Of a stretch of DNA of 63,693 nt, positions 57,210 to 63,693 are shown piece by piece. The stretch spans positions 1 through 63,693 of the forward strand of contig CABUHO010000013.1 of the NCBI GenBank assembly GCA_902491395.1. Direction: 5' to 3'. The position numbers and the translations under genes are program-made. The notes beneath the pieces were generated by a model, which ran no database searches, was not told the DNA's origin, and worked only from the letters and a program-made list of their open reading frames with translations. Source of the DNA: an uncultured Collinsella sp. GTDB taxonomy: Bacteria; Actinomycetota; Coriobacteriia; Coriobacteriales; Coriobacteriaceae. How positions within the stretch are numbered: the first letter of the stretch is position 1; every line of letters begins with the position of its first letter.

Positions 57210-58889
57210 ATGGCGGAGTTTATCTACCAGATGTATCAGGCTCGTAAGGCCCATGGCGACAAGGTGATTCTTGACGATGTGACCCTGAGCTTCTATCCCG
57301 GTGCCAAGATCGGCGTCGTGGGCCCCAACGGCATGGGTAAGTCGACCCTGCTCAAGATCATGGCCGGCATCGAGGAAGTCTCCAACGGCGATGCCAGGCT
57401 CACCCCCGGCTACACCGTGGGCATCCTGCAGCAGGAGCCGCCGCTCGACGACGACAAGACCGTCATCGAGAACGTGCGCATGGCATTTGGCGACATGATC
57501 GCCAAGGTCGATCGATTCAACAAGATCGGCGAGGAGATGTGCGACCCGGATTGCGACATGGACGCCCTCATGGCCGAGATGGGCAAGCTCCAGGACGAGA
57601 TTGACGCCGCCGACGGTTGGGATATCGATTCCAAGCTCGGCCAGGCCATGGACGCCCTGCAGCTGCCCGATTCTGACATGCCGGTCAACGTGCTTTCCGG
57701 CGGCGAGCGCCGTCGCGTGGCCCTGTGCAAGCTGCTACTCGAGGCTCCTGACCTGCTGCTGCTCGACGAGCCCACGAACCACCTGGACGCCGAGTCGATC
57801 CTGTGGCTCGAGCACTTCCTGCACAACTACCAGGGCGCCGTTCTGGCCGTCACGCACGATCGCTACTTCCTGGATAACGTTGCCGAGTGGATCTGCGAGG
57901 TCGACCGTGGTCACCTTTATCCCTACAAGGGCAACTACTCCACGTATCTGGAGACCAAGGCCGCGCGTATCGAGGCGCAGGGCAACCGCGACGCCAAGCT
58001 CGCCAAGCGCATGGAGGCCGAGCTCGAGTGGGTACGCAGCTCGCCCAAGGCTCGCCAGGCCAAGAACAAGGCCCGTCTGGCTCGCTACGAGGAGATGGAG
58101 GCCGAGGCCCGCGCAAGCCAGAAGCTCGACTGGACCGACATCCGCATCCCTGTGGGCCCGCGTCTGGGCAACAAGGTGCTCGAGGCCCATCATCTGCACA
58201 AGGAGTTCGATGGCCGTGTGCTTATCGACGACCTTTCGTTCACCCTGCCGCGCAACGGCATCGTGGGCGTCATCGGCCCCAACGGCGTGGGTAAGACTAC
58301 GCTCTTCAAGACCATCGTGGGTCTGGAGCCGCTGACTTCGGGCGAGCTCGAGGTGGGCGAGACCGTCAAGATTTCTTACGTCGACCAGAACCGTTCCGGC
58401 ATCGACCCCGATAAGAACCTGTGGGAGGTCGTCTCGGACGGTCTGGACCACATGATGGTCGGCGAGACCGAGGTTCCGAGTCGCGCGTATGTGGCGAGCT
58501 TTGGCTTTAAGGGCCAGGACCAGCAGAAGCGCGCTGGCGTGCTCTCCGGTGGCGAGCGCAACCGTCTGAACTTGGCGCTTACGCTCAAGCAGGGCGGCAA
58601 CCTGCTGCTCCTCGACGAGCCCACGAACGACCTCGACGTCGAGACGCTGTCCTCGCTCGAGGCGGCGCTGCTCGAGTTCCCGGGCTGCTCGGTGGTCATT
58701 AGCCACGACCGTATGTTCCTGGACCGCGTCGCCACGCACATTCTGGCGTGGGAGGGCACCGATGAGAATCCGGGCAACTGGTATTGGTTCGAGGGCAACT
58801 TCGAGGCCTATCAGGCCAACCGTATCGAGCGCCTGGGCGAGGACGCAGCCCAGCCGCATCGTATTCACAGGAAACTTACCAGGGACTAG
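57210..58889 (+). CDS. ettA: Energy-dependent translational throttle ABC-F protein EttA
   Basis: The 559-residue ABC-F ATPase has two nucleotide domains: Walker A GPNGMGKST (about 39-47) and GPNGVGKTT (about 357-365), signatures LSGGERRRVALCKLL and LSGGERNRLNLALTL, Walker B LLLLDEPTNHLD and LLLLDEPTNDLD. The central linker has SSPKARQAKNKARLARYEEM, the P-site tRNA interaction motif. Its length and linker fit EttA. It binds the ribosomal E site and responds to the ATP/ADP ratio. Confidence 0.94.
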   Translation: MAEFIYQMYQARKAHGDKVILDDVTLSFYPGAKIGVVGPNGMGKSTLLKIMAGIEEVSNGDARLTPGYTVGILQQEPPLDDDKTVIENVRMAFGDMIAKVDRFNKIGEEMCDPDCDMDALMAEMGKLQDEIDAADGWDIDSKLGQAMDALQLPDSDMPVNVLSGGERRRVALCKLLLEAPDLLLLDEPTNHLDAESILWLEHFLHNYQGAVLAVTHDRYFLDNVAEWICEVDRGHLYPYKGNYSTYLETKAARIEAQGNRDAKLAKRMEAELEWVRSSPKARQAKNKARLARYEEMEAEARASQKLDWTDIRIPVGPRLGNKVLEAHHLHKEFDGRVLIDDLSFTLPRNGIVGVIGPNGVGKTTLFKTIVGLEPLTSGELEVGETVKISYVDQNRSGIDPDKNLWEVVSDGLDHMMVGETEVPSRAYVASFGFKGQDQQKRAGVLSGGERNRLNLALTLKQGGNLLLLDEPTNDLDVETLSSLEAALLEFPGCSVVISHDRMFLDRVATHILAWEGTDENPGNWYWFEGNFEAYQANRIERLGEDAAQPHRIHRKLTRD

Positions 58890-58894
58890 TTTGA

Positions 58895-58923
58895 TGTGGC
58901 AAAGGGACAGCCCCTTTGTCACA
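58895..58923 (+). terminator. Hairpin directly after ettA
   Basis: CAAAGGG (58900-58906) pairs with CCCTTTG (58912-58918), flanked by a TGTG/CACA extension. It lacks a T-run. The GGGACAG motif resembles the palindrome at 39391-39468. Confidence 0.45.
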
Positions 58924-58951
58924 CGAACTTATGCTCAACCTGGGAAAATAA

Positions 58952-58990
58952 AAAACGCGGCGAACGTTTTTGTGACGTTCGCCGCGTTTT
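58952..58990. terminator. Bidirectional terminator between ettA and the next minus-strand gene
   Basis: AAAACGCGGCGAACGT and ACGTTCGCCGCGTTTT form a perfect stem around a 7-nt loop, with A and T runs outside. It terminates both convergent transcripts. Confidence 0.93.
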
Positions 58991-58991
58991 G

Positions 58992-60293
58992 CTATTCGTT
59001 GGATTCTTCAACCTTGTCGACGGTCCAGGTGGCTCCGAGGCCTCCGGTGGTGTTGCGGCGGATGCGCACGGTGACTTCGTGGCGCTCGCCGGCCTGCGTG
59101 TAGCGCAGGGGGAAGATTGCGCGGTTTCGCGCGGCCTCGATGGTGCCGCGTTCGCGGGCGATCCAGTAGTACTCGCCGACGATGCCGAGCGTGTCGGCGC
59201 CGTAGGGGAGATAGGTCGACAGCTGGTGTAGCAACGGGCCGGGGCAGAAGACCTCGGTTGCGAAATCGACGGGGAAGTCCTCGGGGATGGTCGGTGCTGT
59301 GGATGCGGGGGCCGGTGCTGCTGCGGGTACCGAAGCCGGTACCGGTGCGGGAATTTGGTCATAGACAGGTGCGGATGCGGACTCGATGACGGGTGCAGAC
59401 TCAGGCACCGATTCCGGCTTAGCTGTGGAATCTGTCGGTTCCACGGAGACGGATGTGCCTTCAGCCTCGGTTGTGGCATCGGTTTGCGGGGCGTCCTCTG
59501 CCTCGACAGACGGCTTTGTCTCGACCGGCGTGGATGCCATGGTGGTGATGCCGGCGTTGGCGTTCTCGGGGTCATAGACGACCGTGAGCGAGATGGCGGG
59601 CTGCGGCGTCTCGGGCTCCGGCGCCAACTCGGTAGCGCCTTGATCGGCGGGCTCGTCGGACTGATCGTCCTCGGCCTCGTTGCCAAAGACATCGCTGTTT
59701 TGGAACGCAGGCGTCTCATGTTGGTCAGCGGCTTCTTCGGTTGTCGACTTGGGAGCCTCGTCGAGCTCCGCAGTGGCTTCCTGCTCAGCCATGACTTCGG
59801 GATCGGTCGTGGCGGCGATTTCGGTTTCGGCTTCTGCTGCTACCTCAATAGCGACTTCGATCTCTGTCTCGGGCTCGGGCTCCGGAGCGACTTCGGCCAC
59901 GGGCTCGGGACGCTTAACGTGCTTGGGGCGCACGGCCTTGAGGTCCTTCTCACCGCGTTTCTTCTTTTTGTAGGACTGCTTGGCGCCCTTGGCAGCCTTG
60001 GGCTTGTCCTCGCCCTTGGCAAGGGCGGTATCCCAGGCCTCGTTGGCGATGACCGTGGCATACAGACGACCGCCCTTAAAGACGGTCAGCTTAATGCAGT
60101 CGTCGAGTTCCTCGAGCAACTCGCGCGTGGACTCGAAGCCCAGGTCATAAGCAGTCATGTCGCCAGCGGCGAGAGCCTCTTCGACCTGCGTCATAAACGT
60201 TTGCTTGCCGCATCCAATCGCGTCGCGCAGCAGGCGATACAGATAGATGTGGTTGCCCAGCGAAAGCGTGGGCCTAACTATTGTCTTGCTCAT
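58992..60293 (-). CDS. Protein with possible LOTUS/OST-HTH-like N-terminus and acidic linker
   Basis: I do not recognise a named family. The 433-residue protein has an N-terminal domain (about 15-95) whose YDLGFESTRELLEELDDCIKL and GGRLYATVI pattern resembles OST-HTH/LOTUS winged helices that bind RNA. A Lys-rich patch (about 110-130) follows. A long Glu/Pro/Ala-rich linker (about 135-345) leads to a C-terminal beta domain with YLPYGADTLGIVGEYYWIARERG. The linker implies a flexible scaffold. ATG 60293 has AGGAGA upstream. The RNA-binding guess rests only on the N-terminal pattern. Confidence 0.6.
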   Translation of the reverse strand: MSKTIVRPTLSLGNHIYLYRLLRDAIGCGKQTFMTQVEEALAAGDMTAYDLGFESTRELLEELDDCIKLTVFKGGRLYATVIANEAWDTALAKGEDKPKAAKGAKQSYKKKKRGEKDLKAVRPKHVKRPEPVAEVAPEPEPETEIEVAIEVAAEAETEIAATTDPEVMAEQEATAELDEAPKSTTEEAADQHETPAFQNSDVFGNEAEDDQSDEPADQGATELAPEPETPQPAISLTVVYDPENANAGITTMASTPVETKPSVEAEDAPQTDATTEAEGTSVSVEPTDSTAKPESVPESAPVIESASAPVYDQIPAPVPASVPAAAPAPASTAPTIPEDFPVDFATEVFCPGPLLHQLSTYLPYGADTLGIVGEYYWIARERGTIEAARNRAIFPLRYTQAGERHEVTVRIRRNTTGGLGATWTVDKVEESNE

Positions 60294-60365
60294 GGCAAAT
60301 CTCCTCTTTACACATGTAAAGCATCTTACCATCGCATGGCGCTCGCCATGACGGCGCCCAAGGCA

Positions 60366-60399
60366 AACGGGCGCGAACCGCTGTCGATTCGCGCCCGTT
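60366..60399 (-). terminator. Terminator of the Ser/Thr-rich membrane protein gene
   Basis: AACGGGCGCGAA (60366-60377) pairs perfectly with TTCGCGCCCGTT (60388-60399). On the minus strand the stem is followed by TGCC, so the T-run is short. Confidence 0.7.
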
Positions 60400-60429
60400 G
60401 TACAGGTTGCCTATCTGGGGATGCAGTGC

Positions 60430-61380
60430 CTAGTTGCCCGATGTCGTGCCTTGGCTTGAACTGTCAGATGTCGTGCCCGATGTGGTGCCACTCGAATTGC
60501 TGTTGCTGCTGTTTGCTGTGCCCGTTCCCGACGTGGTGTCGCTCGTCTGGTCGCCCGTGCTCGGCTGAGAACCGTCGGTCGTTTGGCTTGAGTCGGTCGT
60601 GCCGGACGGCGTGCCACTGTTGGGCGTAGAGGAATCGGTGCCCTGCGATTGGTTTTGGGCGTTCGAGGACGAATTGGCAGAGGAAGAGCTGTCTTGCGTG
60701 TCGTCCGTCTGTGTCTGCTGATCCTGCGACTGGGTGTTGCCATTTGCATCGCTCTCGGTCGTGCGCGACGACAGGATTGGCTCGGGACGCTCGCCCAGAC
60801 CCTCACCGGCAGTGGTGATAAGGATGGCGCCGGCGCAGGCGATGACCGCGACGATGGCGATGGCGATCGAGAAGACGATGACCTTCTTTTGCGTCTGGCT
60901 GCGCTCTGCAGCGGCCTTGGCGCGCAGGCTGTTGGGGGCGACGCGCGCCGTGGTCGCGCGCCCCGCAATCTGGCGCATCTCCTGCGTAGTCGCGGCGCCG
61001 CCCAGGTGCTCCTCGACATTGGGCTCAACGGGCTCGTAGGCGCCGGCAGGGTAGTCGACAGCGGCGTGCGTGCTCTTGATTGCTTCGGCGCTGGCGGAGA
61101 TAAAGTGGCGATAGACCTGCGAGGACACAACAGTGATGACTGAGCTCACAGCGGCACCAATCACCGAGCCGGCAATGCCGATCTTTGAAGCAAGCGCCAC
61201 GCTCGTGGCGGCAGCTGCGGCGCCGGCGACGATCTGGGGAATGGAAATGTCGTCGAACAGGCCCTTTTTGGGCGCGATGGCCATGGTCTGTCCGATGGAA
61301 TGGTTCTCGTGCACGCCGTTGTTGAGCGCGGCCGGTGTCATGACACGCGTGCGCGGCGCGTCGGTGTACTTGGTTGTCAT
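60430..61380 (-). CDS. Membrane protein with Ser/Thr/Gln-rich tail
   Basis: No family is recognised. The 316-residue protein has a hydrophobic pair near the N-terminus (about 45-85; IVAGAAAAATSVALASKIG and GSVIGAAVSSVITVVSS), a central charged region, a second membrane helix (about 165-190) and a low-complexity Ser/Thr/Asn/Gln tail of about 110 residues. The tail probably projects outside the cell. ATG 61380 has GGGAGGA upstream. It is possibly a cell-surface or division-linked protein; no function can be assigned. Confidence 0.65.
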   Translation of the reverse strand: MTTKYTDAPRTRVMTPAALNNGVHENHSIGQTMAIAPKKGLFDDISIPQIVAGAAAAATSVALASKIGIAGSVIGAAVSSVITVVSSQVYRHFISASAEAIKSTHAAVDYPAGAYEPVEPNVEEHLGGAATTQEMRQIAGRATTARVAPNSLRAKAAAERSQTQKKVIVFSIAIAIVAVIACAGAILITTAGEGLGERPEPILSSRTTESDANGNTQSQDQQTQTDDTQDSSSSANSSSNAQNQSQGTDSSTPNSGTPSGTTDSSQTTDGSQPSTGDQTSDTTSGTGTANSSNSNSSGTTSGTTSDSSSQGTTSGN

Positions 61381-61583
61381 ACGGGGTCCTCCCGGTGTAA
61401 ATCTGCTTCGTTTCGTGTAGCCATCAGGGTACCCACCAGATGTGAATCGTACGTGACATTTAACAGATACCATCAACTCATCAATAGCTCACCAAGTTGG
61501 TGGGGTGCGGTTGCACCCGGCGGTTGAACTACAATAGGGCTTGCTAATTGTTGTGAATGGCGTCTACGCACGGGAGCATTCTT

Positions 61584-63596
61584 ATGAATCTTCACCTTTC
61601 TCAGTCTGATGGCTTTTTGCGTGTGGCGGCGGCGTCGCCGCGGATTCGCGTCGCCGATGTCGAGGGCAATGCCGAGGTTGCGCTGGCGGCTGTTCGCGAT
61701 GCTGCCGAGCGCGGCGTTCGTGCTCTGGTGCTGCCCGAGCTTAACCTGACCGGCTATACCGCGGCCGACCTGTTCCATAACCGCACACTGCTGCATGCCT
61801 GCGAGGCGGCACTGGCACATATTCTCGATGAAACCCGTGAGCTGCCGATTGTCTTTACCATCGGTCTTCCCGTTGCAGTTGCCGAGAATATCTACAACTG
61901 CGCCGCCGTGTGCTGCGCGGGCGAGCTTTTGGGCCTCACGGCCAAGAAGTATCTGCCCAACTATGGCGAGTTCTATGAGCGCCGTTGGTTTGCTCCGGCG
62001 CCTGCGGATTTCGTGTGGGTTGAATTTGCCGGTCAGGGTCCGGTCCCGCTGGGCTCGGGGCTTGTCTACCGTTGCTGTGATGAGGGTGCCGAGGACCTGG
62101 TGCTGGGCGTTGAGGTTTGTGAGGACCTGTGGGTGCCGGCGCCCCCTTCGACCGAGATGGCGCTTGCCGGTGCGACGGTGATTCTCAACCCGTCGGCTTC
62201 GGACGAGATTATCGGTAAGGCAGACTATCGCCGCAGCCTCATCTCCAATCAGAGCGCGCGCCTGTACTGCGCCTATGCCTACGCGGATGCGAGCGAGGGC
62301 GAGTCCACGACCGATATGGTCTTTGCGGGCGAGAACCTCGTCTATGAAAACGGATCTAAGCTCGCCGCCACGAAGCTCCTCACCTGCGACATGGCTATCG
62401 CCGACGTCGATCTTGACCGTCTGGTTGCCGAGCGCCGCCGCTCGACGACGTGGACGCGCGCGGACGATGCGCCGGAGGCCACGACCGTTGAGTTCTCTTT
62501 TGAGGGCGTGCTGGCCGAAGAGCCTGTCCTGCGCGATGCCTGCGATATCGACCGCGTTTTCCCTCGCGCGCCCTTTGTGCCGGCCGACCACGGTGATCTG
62601 GCCGAGCGTTGCGAGACCATCCTCGACCTGCAGACCGCCGGCCTCAAGACCCGCCTTGCCCATACGGGTACCAAGGCTGCGGTCATCGGTCTTTCGGGCG
62701 GCCTGGATTCCACGCTGGCACTGCTTGTGACCGTGCGTGCCTTCGATGCACTGGGGCTGCCGCGCACCGGTATCACTGCCGTGTCCATGCCCGGCTTTGG
62801 CACGACGCATCGCACCAAGTCGAATGCCGAGTCGCTTGCCCGAGACCTGGGCGTGAGCTTCCGCGAGGTTTCGATTCACGCGGCCGTGGAGCAGCACTTT
62901 AAGGATATCGAGCATGACCCTGCTGTGCAGGACGTGACCTACGAGAACAGCCAGGCTCGCGAGCGTACGCAGATTCTGATGGATTTGGCCAACCAGGCTG
63001 GTGGTTTTGTCATCGGTACGGGCGATCTGTCGGAGCTGGCGCTCGGCTGGGCTACCTATAACGGCGACCACATGAGCATGTACGCCGTCAACGCGAGCGT
63101 GCCCAAGACGCTTGTACGCCATCTGGTGCGCTATGCGGCTGATGTCTTTGGCGGGCGTATTGCCGAGGTCTTGCTCGACATCCTTGATACGCCGGTGTCC
63201 CCCGAGCTTCTGCCGCCCACGGGCGATGGCGAGATTGCGCAGAAGACCGAGGATTTGGTGGGTCCGTACGAGCTGCACGACTACTTCCTCTACTACCTGC
63301 TGCGTTTTGGCTTTGAGCCGGGCAAGATCTACCGCATGGCGCTCAAGAGTTTCGAGGGTGTCTACGACGCCAAGACCGTCCACGCATGGTTGCGTACGTT
63401 CTATCGTCGCTTCTTTGCCCAGCAGTTTAAGCGCAGCTGCCTGCCCGACGGTCCCAAGGTGGGCTCGGTGACGCTCAGCCCACGCGGCGATTGGCGTATG
63501 CCGAGTGACGCCAGCTCGCGACTGTGGCTTGCGCAGATCGACGCGCTTAATGCAATGGTTGATTTCCGATCTCAGCCGAACACATTGAGCAGATGA
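61584..63596 (+). CDS. nadE: Glutamine-dependent NAD synthetase
   Basis: NadE amidates nicotinic acid adenine dinucleotide to NAD. The 670-residue protein has an N-terminal nitrilase-type glutaminase (catalytic Glu in LPELNLTGY, Lys in AKKYLPNYGEFYE, Cys in GVEVCEDLW) and a C-terminal synthetase with the P-loop GLSGGLDSTLAL, GTGDLSELALGWATYNGDH and KRSCLPDGPKVG. ATG 61584 has GGGAGC upstream. A GGGTGC/GCACCC hairpin lies in the gap at 61503-61518; its role is unknown. Confidence 0.96.
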   Translation: MNLHLSQSDGFLRVAAASPRIRVADVEGNAEVALAAVRDAAERGVRALVLPELNLTGYTAADLFHNRTLLHACEAALAHILDETRELPIVFTIGLPVAVAENIYNCAAVCCAGELLGLTAKKYLPNYGEFYERRWFAPAPADFVWVEFAGQGPVPLGSGLVYRCCDEGAEDLVLGVEVCEDLWVPAPPSTEMALAGATVILNPSASDEIIGKADYRRSLISNQSARLYCAYAYADASEGESTTDMVFAGENLVYENGSKLAATKLLTCDMAIADVDLDRLVAERRRSTTWTRADDAPEATTVEFSFEGVLAEEPVLRDACDIDRVFPRAPFVPADHGDLAERCETILDLQTAGLKTRLAHTGTKAAVIGLSGGLDSTLALLVTVRAFDALGLPRTGITAVSMPGFGTTHRTKSNAESLARDLGVSFREVSIHAAVEQHFKDIEHDPAVQDVTYENSQARERTQILMDLANQAGGFVIGTGDLSELALGWATYNGDHMSMYAVNASVPKTLVRHLVRYAADVFGGRIAEVLLDILDTPVSPELLPPTGDGEIAQKTEDLVGPYELHDYFLYYLLRFGFEPGKIYRMALKSFEGVYDAKTVHAWLRTFYRRFFAQQFKRSCLPDGPKVGSVTLSPRGDWRMPSDASSRLWLAQIDALNAMVDFRSQPNTLSR

Positions 63597-63618
63597 GCCG
63601 TTCCCGCAGCTAGCCGAA

Positions 63619-63658
63619 CGCCCCCGCGGCCCCATCCGGGCCCCGGGGGCGCCGTTTT
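63619..63658 (+). terminator. Terminator of nadE
   Basis: A G/C-rich stem of about 14 bp (CGCCCCCG with CGGGGGCG, extended by GGCCC/GGGCC) is followed by CCGTTTTCC. Confidence 0.85.
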
Positions 63659-63660
63659 CC

Positions 63661-63693
63661 CAGTTGAAGGAACGGTGGAGATGTGTTTCGATG
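63661..63693 (+). other. Possible start of a gene running out of the window
   Basis: ATG at 63681 and ATG at 63691 follow AAGGAACGGTGGAG, a possible ribosome-binding region. Only a few codons are inside the window, so no product can be named. Confidence 0.25.

Noticed and set aside
61473..63635. A 720-codon minus-strand frame opposite nadE
   Set aside because: Plus-strand NAD synthetase motifs are unambiguous. The antisense frame is a codon-bias shadow.
1..63693. CRISPR arrays or rRNA genes
   Set aside because: No series of equal direct repeats with unique spacers, and no rRNA sequence, was seen in the window.

Overview
The window is a GC-rich (roughly 60 %) bacterial chromosome segment with about 60 tightly packed protein genes. 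Gene content, codon bias and neighbourhoods fit a gut anaerobe of the Coriobacteriia, most likely Collinsella. This is inferred from the anaerobic class III ribonucleotide reductase, fructoselysine catabolism, DUF3793/flavodoxin genes, an LPxTG-like surface protein, and palindromic repeats; it was not checked against a database.

Layout. 1-430: promoter, tRNA-Gly, tRNA-Val, terminator. 438-8093: a phosphopantetheinyl transferase and a TetR regulator, then a six-gene operon encoding a thiolase-like enzyme, a DUF35 zinc/OB protein, an acyl carrier protein, Ptb-like phosphate acyltransferase, Buk-like kinase and an MFS transporter. This looks like a carrier-protein-linked acyl pathway ending in ATP formation, and is the most unusual metabolic locus here. 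8389-13629: NrdR-controlled nrdD, nrdG with two very long inverted repeats between them, then folE-HD-folB. 13636-21051: housekeeping genes, including an FKBP/UreE-like pair and a Fur-family gene broken by one nonsense codon. 21118-29526: metY with a Cys-containing leader peptide, a secreted protein, oxidoreductases, and nfo; two copies of an 85-bp repeat sit directly before start codons. 29588-34625: a polar amino acid ABC importer whose permease carries an extracytoplasmic domain, flavodoxin/DUF3793 and a heavy-metal-binding protein. 34897-39360: a frameshifted surface protein, then an SOS-type YolD/Y-family polymerase pair. 39391-41994: two copies of a palindrome flanking an alcohol dehydrogenase remnant, then pgi. 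42096-44975: an orphan three-gene block (unknown protein, ClpP-like protease, VirD4/TraG-like ATPase). 45462-53875: two HAD phosphatases and a fructoselysine-type (frl) operon with its GntR/UTRA regulator. 53920-54149: a MITE-like element with perfect 31-bp terminal repeats. 54156-63693: tatD, tcdA, an SdpR/SdpI pair, ettA, two unknown proteins and nadE.

How the genes work together. The thiolase-to-MFS operon and its upstream PPTase and TetR genes form a candidate self-contained pathway: carrier activation, C-C bond chemistry, acyl phosphate and ATP formation, transport and regulation. The frl operon would import an Amadori compound, epimerise and phosphorylate it, and cleave it to an amino acid and glucose 6-phosphate, which pgi could take into glycolysis. 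Regulatory sites were judged by eye from dyads and consensus matches and need experimental or comparative support.
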